From: Anaerostipes caccae L1-92 | GTDB lineage: Bacteria; Bacillota; Clostridia; Lachnospirales; Lachnospiraceae | Direction of reading: 5' to 3' | DNA length: 64,000 nucleotides | NCBI RefSeq assembly: GCF_014467075.1 | Contig: NZ_AP023027.1 | Location: forward strand, 271,001 to 335,000 | Shown here: one piece after another, positions 52,705 to 61,628 of the stretch | Numbering within the stretch: the stretch's first letter is position 1 | Layout: the number at the start of each line of letters is the position of its first letter | Translations under genes and position numbers: made by a program | The notes under the pieces: generated by a model | The model's database searches: none | What the model saw: the letters and a program-made list of their open reading frames with translations, nothing else | Told to the model about the DNA's origin: nothing

Positions 52705-54429
52705 TTATAATTGCCATCCGGTGGCTTCCACACGTAATTTAAGGAAATTCCGGTAAATTCCGTCCTTTTTACTGAGCTGGTCATGGGTGCCCTTTTGTTT
52801 GACGTGCCCATTATCAATCACAATAATCTGGTCAGCTTTTTGTACGGTACTCAATCGATGGGCTATGGAAATTAAAGTTTTATTTTTAGTCAGCTCCTCA
52901 ATCGCAGATAAAAGAGCCTGTTCATTTTCAGGGTCAACACTGGAGGTTGCTTCATCTAAAATGACAATGGGTGCGTCTTTTAAAATTGCCCGTGCAATGG
53001 AGATTCTTTGTTTTTCGCCGCCAGATAATGTAGATCCACTTTCGCCAATTACAGTTTGATATCCATCCGGCAAGGCCATAATAAAGTCATGACAGCAGGC
53101 TCTTTTTGCTGCCTCCATTACTTCTTCAAGTGACGCATCAGGCTTCCCAAACTTAATATTATTTTCGATTGTGTCATGGAATAGATAAACCTTTTGGAAA
53201 ACCATACTGATACAGTCAAGCACACTGTCAGCGGTATAGTCTTTCACATTTTGGCCGCCAATACACACAGAGCCTTCCTGAACGTCCCAGAAACGAGCGA
53301 TTAAGTTACATAATGTCGTTTTACCGCTTCCTGACGGACCTACAATCGCACATGTAGTATGCTCTGGTATGTTTAAGGATATGTGGTCAATAATTCTGCG
53401 GGAACCATAGCCAAATGATACATCTTTTAATGAAATCTCATAATTGGAAGGATGGAGTTTATCTGTGGTGGTGTCCATCTGGGGAATATTTGTCACTTCT
53501 TCCAAACGGTCTAATTCGGTATTTATTTTCTTACTCAAGAATGCACTGTTTCCCATAGTTTCCAAATCAGAATAAACGGTAAATGCACAAAACAAAAATG
53601 TCATACAGAATGGTAGGGAAATTTTTCCGTCCATGTATAAGATACCAGCAGCAGCGATTAAGACGCAGCTCATCAATTTATAGACAAGGCCATATAGCCG
53701 GAGAACACCTGCGGTTGCCTTTTCCTGTGAATAATCAGCGTCCCATTTCTTTTGAAATGCAGTGTGTACCTCTTGCTGGCCGCTTTTGCCGTTTGAAAAT
53801 GAACGGAGAACAGCAATCCCACGTATGTACTCTAAACATTTATTAACCAGATTTTCCTGGGCAGCCTGATAAATTGGCGAATGTTCTGCGGCCCGCTGTC
53901 TGACCAGGCGTAATACTGTCAGGCCAATTACTAAGCCTATCATACTTAGTGTCCCTATTATTGGGTTGAAAAAGAACATCATGAAAGACATAAGGAATGC
54001 CATGGCAACACCACTGGTCATCTGTTCGATAGCCATCATGGAGTAACCTTCCAGATCCGCTATGGTAGTGGTTAAAATTGTTTGGATGGTTCCAAGGTTC
54101 TGCTCTGAAAAATAACCCATAGGTGCTTGTTTTAATCGCTCACCAATTTCTAAACGGTAATCACGGAAAATATCATAACCGGTTCCGCTCATGGTACGGT
54201 CACTCATCCATTGGAAAAAGAAACGTCCAAGAATACTAATAAGAATGATAGTTACAGCTTTTAAAATTATTGAGGAGGTTAGTGTATCAAGATTTAACAT
54301 GATTAAAAATACACTGAGCATCATAAAACTTTGAAAAAAGGATTTTAAAATATTGCACAGTATTCCAACTGTTATTTTTTTTCTGCTGGAGCCGGCGATT
54401 TGATAAATACGAGAAATCATTTCAAACAT
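52705..54429 (-). CDS. ABC transporter, permease-ATPase half 2 (YbtQ/IrtB-like)
   Basis: A 574-residue half transporter: six membrane helices in residues 1-310, then an ATPase with Walker A GPSGSGKTT, signature LSGGEKQR and Walker B VILDEATSSVDPEN. It directly abuts the second half-transporter gene, indicating a heterodimer. Such pairs import metallophores (YbtPQ, IrtAB) or export them; the neighbouring biosynthesis genes support a metallophore substrate. Confidence 0.85.
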   Translation of the reverse strand: MFEMISRIYQIAGSSRKKITVGILCNILKSFFQSFMMLSVFLIMLNLDTLTSSIILKAVTIILISILGRFFFQWMSDRTMSGTGYDIFRDYRLEIGERLKQAPMGYFSEQNLGTIQTILTTTIADLEGYSMMAIEQMTSGVAMAFLMSFMMFFFNPIIGTLSMIGLVIGLTVLRLVRQRAAEHSPIYQAAQENLVNKCLEYIRGIAVLRSFSNGKSGQQEVHTAFQKKWDADYSQEKATAGVLRLYGLVYKLMSCVLIAAAGILYMDGKISLPFCMTFLFCAFTVYSDLETMGNSAFLSKKINTELDRLEEVTNIPQMDTTTDKLHPSNYEISLKDVSFGYGSRRIIDHISLNIPEHTTCAIVGPSGSGKTTLCNLIARFWDVQEGSVCIGGQNVKDYTADSVLDCISMVFQKVYLFHDTIENNIKFGKPDASLEEVMEAAKRACCHDFIMALPDGYQTVIGESGSTLSGGEKQRISIARAILKDAPIVILDEATSSVDPENEQALLSAIEELTKNKTLISIAHRLSTVQKADQIIVIDNGHVKQKGTHDQLSKKDGIYRNFLKLRVEATGWQL

Positions 54430-56184
54430 CTAAGATTCTCCTTTCGTTTTGGAAGTTACCGCATCTGAATAATTCTCCCACATTTTCTTATAAAGAGGGC
54501 AGTTCTCTAACAGTTCATTTTGCGTTCCGCATCCAGCTATTTTCCCATCAGCTACAACAAGGATTTGATCGGCATTGCGGATTGTATTCAGACGATGTGC
54601 AACAACAATTAGGGTTTTCCCGGAAATTAACTTACTGATTGCTTCTTGTATCAGTGCTTCATTTTCCGGGTCTGCATAGGCAGTTGCTTCATCAAGAATA
54701 ACCACGGAAGCTTTTTTAAGCATGGCACGCGCTATGGTGATACGTTGGCGTTCTCCACCAGATAGGCGGTCTCCGGCATCTCCGGCCATAGTGTCGTAGC
54801 CTTTTTCTAATTGCATGATAAAATCATGGCAGTTTGCAGCTTTTGCAACGGTTTCTATTTGTTCGTCCGTTGCGGCTGGATTTCCCATGCGGATATTATC
54901 ACGGATGGTTTTATCAAAAAGAAAGTTATCCTGTGCAACATAACTGATTTCTCCCATCAGCTGCTCAAAGGGGATGTTGCGAATATCCTGTGAACCAAAA
55001 AGCACAGTCCCGGAGGTGGCATCCCAAAATCCCGCCATTAATTTGGCTATGGTAGATTTACCAGATCCGGACGGACCGACAATCGCTGTCATTGATTTCG
55101 GTGACGTCTTAAATGAGATATCGTGCAGCACTTCACTTTTGTTATAACCAAAGCAAACGTGACTAAATTCAAATGTCGGTTCTGTGAGAGTAACCGGGTC
55201 CGCAGGCCGCTGCAGTTCAGGAGTTTTTAAGAAGGCAGTAACTTGTTCAAGGTTTCCTTTGATCATACTTACCTGCTCCATGGCTTCCGATACTTTCATC
55301 AGCGGCCCTGTAAAGCCAAGGGGGACAATAAGACATATCATCAGAACCGGTAAAGTAATCGAACCATTCATAAAAAGCAAAGCGCCGATAGGAAGTGTGC
55401 CAAGTAAGGTGGAGGGAAGGACTGCACGAGCGGCCGCATTCCATAGCCAGCACTCACTCCACCATTCCATGGTGCAGTCGTGGAAGTAATTGACAGCTTT
55501 TGAGTATTGCCCATAGGACGAGCTGGACCGGTTAAAAGCTTTAATGACCTGAATACCATTTACATATTCCACAAGAGAACTGTTCATTTCATTCGCAGAA
55601 CACATATAGTTTTCCATACGGGAGGCATATCCGCGCATCATGGCAGCGAAAAACAAACCTCCCAACGGGACAGTAATTAAAGAGGCCAGCCCCATGCGCC
55701 AATCCAAAATAAAGATTAATAGAATACTGCATAGAGGTGCTGTGATGTGTGACGGAAGTTCAGGCATAAAATGGGCCATAGAATCCTCTAGCTTTGCCAC
55801 ATTATCTACAATTAAGTTTTTAAAAATGCCGGAAGGGGTTTCCAACATGACGCCCATGGGAACCTTCGCCATTTTATCGGCAATTCTTTCACGTATATTT
55901 TGTAAAATAGTAAAGGAAATACGGTGGGACAGAAGGGACGACCTCCATGTAAGGAATGTCTTAATGCACTGGCAAAGTGCCGCGATTCCCGCCAGTATCA
56001 CCGTATCTTTAGTAGTAGCTGTTCCGGAATAGAGTGAGTCTGCCAACATAGCCAGTATAAGGAATGGAACCATACCAAATAGTTCCCCTAAAACGGCCAT
56101 AAGAATGGAAAATTTCATTTTCCCCTTGCTACTGCCAACAAACATAAAAAGCTGCCGGATTGCCCCCGGTTCTTTTGATTTCAT
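54430..56184 (-). CDS. ABC transporter, permease-ATPase half 1 (YbtP/IrtA-like)
   Basis: A 584-residue half transporter with N-terminal membrane domain and ATPase: Walker A GPSGSGKST, signature LSGGERQR, Walker B VVILDEATAYADPE. The DEATAYADPE form is what I recall from siderophore-type YbtP/IrtA transporters. It is the first gene of the operon. Promoter and operator lie in the 126-base gap to the divergent TetR gene. Confidence 0.87.
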   Translation of the reverse strand: MKSKEPGAIRQLFMFVGSSKGKMKFSILMAVLGELFGMVPFLILAMLADSLYSGTATTKDTVILAGIAALCQCIKTFLTWRSSLLSHRISFTILQNIRERIADKMAKVPMGVMLETPSGIFKNLIVDNVAKLEDSMAHFMPELPSHITAPLCSILLIFILDWRMGLASLITVPLGGLFFAAMMRGYASRMENYMCSANEMNSSLVEYVNGIQVIKAFNRSSSSYGQYSKAVNYFHDCTMEWWSECWLWNAAARAVLPSTLLGTLPIGALLFMNGSITLPVLMICLIVPLGFTGPLMKVSEAMEQVSMIKGNLEQVTAFLKTPELQRPADPVTLTEPTFEFSHVCFGYNKSEVLHDISFKTSPKSMTAIVGPSGSGKSTIAKLMAGFWDATSGTVLFGSQDIRNIPFEQLMGEISYVAQDNFLFDKTIRDNIRMGNPAATDEQIETVAKAANCHDFIMQLEKGYDTMAGDAGDRLSGGERQRITIARAMLKKASVVILDEATAYADPENEALIQEAISKLISGKTLIVVAHRLNTIRNADQILVVADGKIAGCGTQNELLENCPLYKKMWENYSDAVTSKTKGES

Positions 56185-56258
56185 ATAAACATCTTCCTTT
56201 CTGCTAATCAGAATTTGTAATTGGGTATTGATTTTTTAGGAAAAGGGTGGTAAAATCT

Positions 56259-56288
56259 ATATTACGGTGTAATATTACAGTGTAATAT
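56259..56288. promoter_or_regulatory. Overlapping palindromic operators between the TetR and ABC genes
   Basis: ATATTAC-GGT-GTAATAT (56259-56275) and ATATTAC-AGT-GTAATAT (56272-56288) are two perfect 7-bp-arm palindromes overlapping by four bases, 13 bases apart. They are typical for TetR-type repressors and lie just before the regulator gene. Confidence 0.85.
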
Positions 56289-56310
56289 AGTATAGAATGG
56301 AGGGGAGGAA

Positions 56311-56928
56311 ATGTCAAGGGATTTCCAGCAAACTCATGAAAATCTTTTGGCCTGTGCAAAGAAACACTTCTTAGAATTTGGCTTTGAAAGAGCCAGTATT
56401 AGGGAAATCTGTAAAGACGCAAATGTAACCAATGGTGCCTTTTACAATCATTTTGCTGATAAGGAAGCTTTATTTGGTTCTTTAGTGGAATCAGTTGTTC
56501 AGACAATCCAAAAGATATATTCAGAATCAATAGATAAGCATTTTGATTTAGTAAAAACAGATGAGCTTAAGAATTTGTGGAGGCTGTCAGAAAGTACGAT
56601 TATCCAGATAATCGAATATATTTATGAGCATTTTGATGTATTCAGGCTGCTTCTGATGTGCTCGTCAGGAACAAAGTATGCAGGCTTTTTAGACGACTTG
56701 GTACGCGCAGATGTGCAGGAGACAATAAAACTCATTGCAGAATTAAAAGCACGCGGTGTACCTGTCAATGATTTAGATGAGGACGAGTGGCATATGTTGG
56801 TCCATTCTTACTATGCTTCAATTGCGGAAATTGTTATGCACAATTATCCAAAGTCAGCTGCATTGAAGTATGCTCATACGCTATCGGTATTTTTCAGCTC
56901 GGGCTGGCAAACTGTTTTGGGGATTTAA
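56311..56928 (+). CDS. TetR/AcrR family transcriptional regulator
   Basis: A 205-residue regulator. The N-terminal helix-turn-helix is FGFERASIREICKDANVTNG followed by AFYNHFADKEALF; the rest is a helical ligand-binding domain. GGAGGGGAGG precedes ATG. It is divergent from the ABC transporter pair and most likely represses that operon and itself through the operators at 56259-56288. The ligand may be the metallophore or an exported compound. A small G/C hairpin follows near 56917-56938. Confidence 0.88.
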   Translation: MSRDFQQTHENLLACAKKHFLEFGFERASIREICKDANVTNGAFYNHFADKEALFGSLVESVVQTIQKIYSESIDKHFDLVKTDELKNLWRLSESTIIQIIEYIYEHFDVFRLLLMCSSGTKYAGFLDDLVRADVQETIKLIAELKARGVPVNDLDEDEWHMLVHSYYASIAEIVMHNYPKSAALKYAHTLSVFFSSGWQTVLGI

Positions 56929-56950
56929 TCCCCAAAAAATTTCCCCTACA

Positions 56951-56966
56951 GTTAGCTGAATCTAAC
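56951..56966 (+). promoter_or_regulatory. GTTAG-N6-CTAAC operator before ECF set 1
   Basis: GTTAG-CTGAAT-CTAAC lies directly before TATAAAAT, a possible -10 box, 40 bases upstream of the S-component gene. The same pattern occurs twice before ECF set 2. The arms resemble half-sites of DtxR-family repressors. Confidence 0.65.
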
Positions 56967-57006
56967 TATAAAATATGAAATTAGTCATAACGAAAGGACG
57001 ATTAAA

Positions 57007-57594
57007 ATGCAAAAATCTAATAAACTAAATGGAAAAGATCTTATCAATGTAGGAATTTATACTGCCATGACTCTTGTAATATTTTTTGTTTTCGGATTAC
57101 TGACTGCACTGCCTGTAATATATCCATTCCTTCTGTTTATCTGGCCGTTTGTATGTGGCATTCCTATGATGCTGTACTACACAAAAATTCAGAAATTCGG
57201 GATGCTGACAATTACAGGTGTCATCTGCGGTCTGTTTTTCTTTCTTATAGGCTATACATGGATTGGGCTGGTGGGGTGGACACTGGGCGGAATTCTTGCT
57301 GATATTGTGTTAAAGGCCGGTCAGTATAAAAACTTTAACGTTACCCTCCTAAGCTATGCGTGTTTTTGCCTTGGCATGATGGGATGCCCTGCGAATCTTT
57401 GGATTGCCGGGCAGTCCTACTGGGAAAATATTCACAGCTCCATGGGGAACCAATACGCAGAAACATTACAATCTATGATGCCATCATGGATGATGTATGC
57501 GGGATTTGTGATTTTGTTTGTCGGCGGGATTTGCGGTGCTTTGCTCGGTCATAAAATGTTAAAGAAGCACTTTGAGAGGGCGGGTATTGTTTGA
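57007..57594 (+). CDS. ECF transporter S component 1 (MptD-like)
   Basis: A 195-residue polytopic membrane protein with about six helices, the size and hydrophobicity pattern of an ECF substrate-binding (S) component; the closest remembered family is MptD. It overlaps the T-component gene by 4 bases. In this locus it would bind a small nutrient, a metal, or a metal-chelator complex; the ligand cannot be told from the sequence. GAAAGGA precedes ATG. Confidence 0.8.
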   Translation: MQKSNKLNGKDLINVGIYTAMTLVIFFVFGLLTALPVIYPFLLFIWPFVCGIPMMLYYTKIQKFGMLTITGVICGLFFFLIGYTWIGLVGWTLGGILADIVLKAGQYKNFNVTLLSYACFCLGMMGCPANLWIAGQSYWENIHSSMGNQYAETLQSMMPSWMMYAGFVILFVGGICGALLGHKMLKKHFERAGIV

Positions 57595-58319
57595 TGCACA
57601 TGCTTGCTGTTACAGAGACGAAAGGATTCCATTTAGACCCACGGACAAAATTACTGCTGATGGCCGTTGTAGCTACCGCCGAGTTTTTATATGGCCATAC
57701 CGCTTTTATGCTTGCAGTGGCTTTGATACCTTTTATTCTATTACTTACAAACAGACAATATAAGGCAGCGGCCATTTTTATAGTTCTGTTTGTAGCTGCT
57801 TTGGTGGTTAAGGAAATCCAAAACTCAATTCGTTTTCACATGGTTGTCAATATGATTGTAGTTTTATTGGTGGGATTGGTTTTAAGGCTTTTTCCTGCTT
57901 TTGCAATGGGGAATTACATAATTAAATCTACTACTGCCAGTGAGTGTATTACATCACTGAGCAGAATGCATATCGGTAGGAATATTACCATTCCTCTTTC
58001 TGTATTATTTCGCTTTTTGCCTACCATGCAGGAAGAATCAGCAGCTATTAAAGACGCTATGAGAATGAGGGAAATCCAGTTTGGTACGAAAAAATTTTGG
58101 CAGAATCCAATGGCACTGCTTGAATATCGTTTCATACCGCTTATGATTTCGGTTGTAAAGATTGGTGATGAACTGTCTGCGGCAGCGTTGACCCGTGGGC
58201 TGGATAATCCAGCAAAGCGGTCAAGCATAACGAGAGTTGGATTTACCTGTTACGATGCCATTGCGGTAGTAATTTCAGGCGTTATGCTGTTTGTCACCTT
58301 ATTTATTATTAAATGGTAG
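57591..58319 (+). CDS. ECF transporter T component 1 (EcfT/CbiQ-like)
   Basis: A 242-residue protein with membrane helices and the two coupling motifs of T components: AMRMREIQFG near 160 and AALTRGLDNP near 200 (Ala-Arg-Gly type), which contact the ATPases. Starts in the ATGA-type overlap with the S gene. Partner of the fused ATPase that follows. Confidence 0.87.
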   Translation: MMHMLAVTETKGFHLDPRTKLLLMAVVATAEFLYGHTAFMLAVALIPFILLLTNRQYKAAAIFIVLFVAALVVKEIQNSIRFHMVVNMIVVLLVGLVLRLFPAFAMGNYIIKSTTASECITSLSRMHIGRNITIPLSVLFRFLPTMQEESAAIKDAMRMREIQFGTKKFWQNPMALLEYRFIPLMISVVKIGDELSAAALTRGLDNPAKRSSITRVGFTCYDAIAVVISGVMLFVTLFIIKW

Positions 58320-58332
58320 AAGGGGAAGTGAA

Positions 58333-59832
58333 ATGATAGAAATTAAAGATGTGTCCTTTACCTATGAAAGCGGAGAATCAGAGAATAGCCTGCGTAATAT
58401 CAATTTGAAAATCGAAGATGGAGAGACTGTTTTACTATGTGGTGAATCTGGTTGCGGTAAAACAACTTTGACGCGCCTGATTAACGGATTGATTCCGCAT
58501 TATTATAATGGACAGTTAACGGGACAGATTTATTTGGATGGGAAAGAGGTAAAGGATTATCAGTTATATCAGATTGCCCCCATGGTTGGCTCTGTATTTC
58601 AAAACCCGAGAACACAGTTCTACAATGTAGATACGACAAGCGAGATTGTGTTTGGATGCGAAAATTTGGGGTTGCCGGTGCAGGAAATGCTGGCAAGGCT
58701 TGAGAATACAACAAAATGCCTTAAATTAGAAAATCTGCTTGGACGGAGCCTGTTTGCTTTATCTGGTGGAGAAAAGCAGAAGATAGCCTGTGCATCGGCA
58801 GATGCTATCTGCCCTAATACTTTTGTTTTGGATGAACCGTCCTCAAATTTGGATATTTCTTCGATAAAAGATTTAACAGAAGTAATTCGCCAATGGCAAT
58901 CTGAAAATAAGACAGTAATCGTTGCCGAACACCGCCTTTATTACCTGGCTCCATATGCGGACCGAATCATATATATGAAGCGCGGAGAGATATGTAATGA
59001 ATATACAAGAGAGGAATTTTTGGAACTAGATCCAAAGGAGTTAAAGAAAATGGGATTACGTGCATTAAATCCATTTGACTTGATGCCTGAAAAAAAACCT
59101 GAAGCAAATGAAAAAAGCCTGCAGATTGATAACTTTTGGTTTTCATATGAAAAACGGGGATATCCGATTGTAAACATACCGAATTTAACATTGCCGCAGG
59201 GAGAAATCATTGGAATCATTGGTGACAATGGAGCTGGTAAATCCTCTTTTGCCAGATGTCTATGCGGATTAGATAAATCTTCAAAGGGCACTTTGAAATT
59301 AAATGGCAATGCTCTCAATGCGAAGAAGCGCCGGCATATTTCCTATATGGTAATGCAGGATGTAAATCACCAGCTTTTTACAGAAGATGTACTTGATGAA
59401 CTTTTGCTGAGTATGGATGGAGAAAATGAGGAAGAGGACAAGGTTCGGGCACAAGAAATTTTGGCCGGGCTTGATTTGTCGGATAAACTGAAACTGCACC
59501 CAATGTCGTTATCCGGTGGTGAAAAGCAGCGAGTCGCTATTGGCAGTGCTGTTGCATCTGGGAAAGAAATAATCATATTTGATGAACCCACCAGTGGATT
59601 GGATTATAGACATATGCTTGAGGTTTCAGAAAAATTAATACAGCTAAAAGAAATGAAAAAAACGTTGTTTCTGATAACGCATGATCCTGAACTGATATAC
59701 AAATGCTGTACACATCTTATGTTTATTGAGCATGGCCGTATATTATGGCATCGGCCTATGGATAACGAGGCTGTAAGACTTTTACAGGAATTTTTCTCCC
59801 ACGAAAAGGGTGATTCAGCAATGGCTATATGA
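58333..59832 (+). CDS. ECF transporter ATPase, two fused nucleotide-binding domains
   Basis: A 499-residue protein; ATG 58333 follows AGGGGAAG. Domain 1 (about 1-240): Walker A GESGCGKTT, signature LSGGEKQK, Walker B FVLDEPSSNLD. Domain 2 (about 255-490): Walker A GDNGAGKSS, signature LSGGEKQR, Walker B IIFDEPTSGLD. It supplies both ATPases for T component 1 and, since no other ATPase is visible, perhaps for T component 2 as well. Confidence 0.9.
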   Translation: MIEIKDVSFTYESGESENSLRNINLKIEDGETVLLCGESGCGKTTLTRLINGLIPHYYNGQLTGQIYLDGKEVKDYQLYQIAPMVGSVFQNPRTQFYNVDTTSEIVFGCENLGLPVQEMLARLENTTKCLKLENLLGRSLFALSGGEKQKIACASADAICPNTFVLDEPSSNLDISSIKDLTEVIRQWQSENKTVIVAEHRLYYLAPYADRIIYMKRGEICNEYTREEFLELDPKELKKMGLRALNPFDLMPEKKPEANEKSLQIDNFWFSYEKRGYPIVNIPNLTLPQGEIIGIIGDNGAGKSSFARCLCGLDKSSKGTLKLNGNALNAKKRRHISYMVMQDVNHQLFTEDVLDELLLSMDGENEEEDKVRAQEILAGLDLSDKLKLHPMSLSGGEKQRVAIGSAVASGKEIIIFDEPTSGLDYRHMLEVSEKLIQLKEMKKTLFLITHDPELIYKCCTHLMFIEHGRILWHRPMDNEAVRLLQEFFSHEKGDSAMAI

Positions 59833-59833
59833 A

Positions 59834-59930
59834 AGCGAAAGAGTACTTTGAAGTGGGCTGAGAGAAATGTTATTTGTCATAAGGACTAAAGAGAACTTAT
59901 TTCGGATATAGAAATACGTAAGAGTAAGCT
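59834..59930 (+). promoter_or_regulatory. Degenerate TPP-riboswitch-like element
   Basis: CTGAGA (59858-59863) is preceded by a small stem (ACTT/AAGT), as P3 in TPP riboswitches. Downstream, GAAC-CTTA...TTTC-GGATATA-GAAA...CGTAAGAG follows the order GAACCTGAT, P5 stem, CGTAGGGA of the THI element, with compensating stems CTTA/TAAG and TTTC/GAAA. Several highly conserved bases differ, so this may be a variant or a decayed riboswitch, or chance. Confidence 0.35.
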
Positions 59931-59952
59931 GGAAGTTAATATAATGATTCAG

Positions 59953-60006
59953 GCCGCAGTACTTTTTATAATAGTGACAATGTCGATTTATCAAAAAGTC
60001 TGCGGC
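59953..60006 (+). terminator. Long hairpin downstream of the riboswitch-like element
   Basis: GCCGCAGTACTTTTT pairs with AAAAAGTCTGCGGC across a 25-base loop and is followed by an A/T-rich tract. It ends ECF set 1 or acts as the expression platform of the preceding element. The rest of 60007-60188 has no gene. Confidence 0.6.
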
Positions 60007-60188
60007 AATTATTTTATAATTTAATATTTAAGTAAAACGAAATTTAATTGAATGTTTCATAAAGTCATCTACAGCCCTGTGATGTGACAAGCCTTTGAAT
60101 GAAACAAACTGTTAAAATGGGCTATTTTAAAAAAATACACATTTAAAGGGGTAGAAATATTAAAAAGAATCCTGTAAAATACAATAGA

Positions 60189-60241
60189 GTTAGTTGCTGC
60201 TAACATGCCGAGGCTTTAACTAATAGTTAGTAGCAACTAAC
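60189..60241 (+). promoter_or_regulatory. Two GTTAG-N6-CTAAC operators before ECF set 2
   Basis: GTTAG-TTGCTG-CTAAC (60189-60204) and GTTAG-TAGCAA-CTAAC (60226-60241) are also reverse complements of each other except one base. A possible -10 box TACAAT lies at 60180-60185. The arrangement fits cooperative binding by a dimeric, probably metal-dependent repressor. Confidence 0.75.
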
Positions 60242-60272
60242 CAAAACCACTATATTACAGGAGGATCTTTAT

Positions 60273-60884
60273 ATGAGTGAAACAAAGGGAAGTAAGTTTA
60301 GTATCAGAGACGTAATCACGGTTGCAGCCATGTTGGTAATCAATTATATGATAGCAATGGTGGTCAGCGCTGTCACATTGCCATTTTCAGAAGTGTATTT
60401 ATATGGTTCAGCCGCCATTGACGGCTTTTTAGGAGCTGTATTCTTCCTTGTAGCGGCAAACCGGGTGAACAAACATGGGCTGTTGTTTGTTTGGGCATTT
60501 GTGTATGGCCTTATCCAGGCACTTATGGGTTACGCCTTCTTGCTGCCATATTTCCTGATTGTAGGCGTTATTTCCGAGCTGTCTATGATTGGAAAAAATA
60601 CATATAGAAAGCCGATCCGCAATATGATTGGCTGGGCTTTAAACAGTATCGGGAATTTCGTTGGATGTGCGGTGCCTCTCTGGTGGGCATGGGACAGTTA
60701 TAAAGAAATGGCATTAAATAGTGGCTTTTCACAGGAAACCTTAGATATGCAGTTTTTAATGTCAACCCATCCGGGGCTGATGCTTTTGGGCTGTGCAATA
60801 ACCGGTCTTCTTGCTGTATTAGGTGTTCTGTTCGGGCAGAGACTATTAAGAAGACATTTTCAGAAAGCTGGTATTTTGGAATGA
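60273..60884 (+). CDS. ECF transporter S component 2 (MptD-like)
   Basis: A 203-residue membrane protein with about six helices, related in layout and in the C-terminal ending (GQRLLRRHFQKAGILE versus GHKMLKKHFERAGIV) to S component 1. AGGAGG lies 8 bases before ATG. It overlaps the following T gene by 4 bases. The two S components may recognise different forms of the same compound. Confidence 0.8.
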   Translation: MSETKGSKFSIRDVITVAAMLVINYMIAMVVSAVTLPFSEVYLYGSAAIDGFLGAVFFLVAANRVNKHGLLFVWAFVYGLIQALMGYAFLLPYFLIVGVISELSMIGKNTYRKPIRNMIGWALNSIGNFVGCAVPLWWAWDSYKEMALNSGFSQETLDMQFLMSTHPGLMLLGCAITGLLAVLGVLFGQRLLRRHFQKAGILE

Positions 60885-61582
60885 TTATGAATCATAGTAA
60901 CATCAGAAAAGTGGAGCAGATCGATGGCAGGACAGTGTTGCTGTTGGCTGTCTGCGCATGCTTCACTTCCTTCTTAAGCACCAGTTTGCTGGGGCATGGT
61001 TTATATATGATATGGCTTTTTCTATTGTTATGCTATTTTGAGTTATTTACGATGGGATTAGGAATGTTGGGGGTATATATCCTGTCGGTAGTTTGGCTGG
61101 CTATTAATACAAAATACCATATCTCTTTTCCATCACCGCTGTTATTTCATATGCTTTATCGTCTATTGATGCCGGCGATGATTGTGTGTCTGATAGTGCA
61201 TATACCTTCAGGCAAACTGACTTCCAGTATAAGGAAGTTACCGATTCCCGAAAATATAATGCTGATTATAATTGTCATGCTCCGGTTTGCTCCCACCCTT
61301 GTTCATGAGTTTGGTGAAGTAAAAGACGCTATGAAGGTAAGAGGCTTTTTGCGGTCTATAAGGACAGTCCTTTTTCACCCGCTTAGTACATTGGAATATG
61401 CAATTGTCCCTATGGTTTTCAGAAGCCTGAAAATAGCGGACGAACTGGCATCATCAGCCATTGTCAGAGGAATCGAGAGTCCGTATAAGAAAGATAGCTA
61501 TTACATTATAAGTCTGACTGCAAAAGATATTTTCTTAGTAATGTCCAGTACCATCATTGCTGTTGTTTGCTGCAGGGTTTAA
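60881..61582 (+). CDS. ECF transporter T component 2
   Basis: A 233-residue T component with several membrane helices and the coupling motifs DAMKVRGFLR near 150 and SAIVRGIESP near 195. No ATPase follows; it probably shares the fused ATPase of set 1. Starts inside the overlap with the S gene. Confidence 0.85.
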   Translation: MIMNHSNIRKVEQIDGRTVLLLAVCACFTSFLSTSLLGHGLYMIWLFLLLCYFELFTMGLGMLGVYILSVVWLAINTKYHISFPSPLLFHMLYRLLMPAMIVCLIVHIPSGKLTSSIRKLPIPENIMLIIIVMLRFAPTLVHEFGEVKDAMKVRGFLRSIRTVLFHPLSTLEYAIVPMVFRSLKIADELASSAIVRGIESPYKKDSYYIISLTAKDIFLVMSSTIIAVVCCRV

Positions 61583-61628
61583 ATCAGTGGGGGGCGGTTG
61601 GGTTAGTCTGGATTCAGGAGGTGAGGTT

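Noticed and set aside
52705-56184. ABC pair as a simple multidrug exporter
   Set aside because: Not excluded, but the DEATAYADPE form and the neighbouring metallophore-type genes make a siderophore-type transporter more likely.
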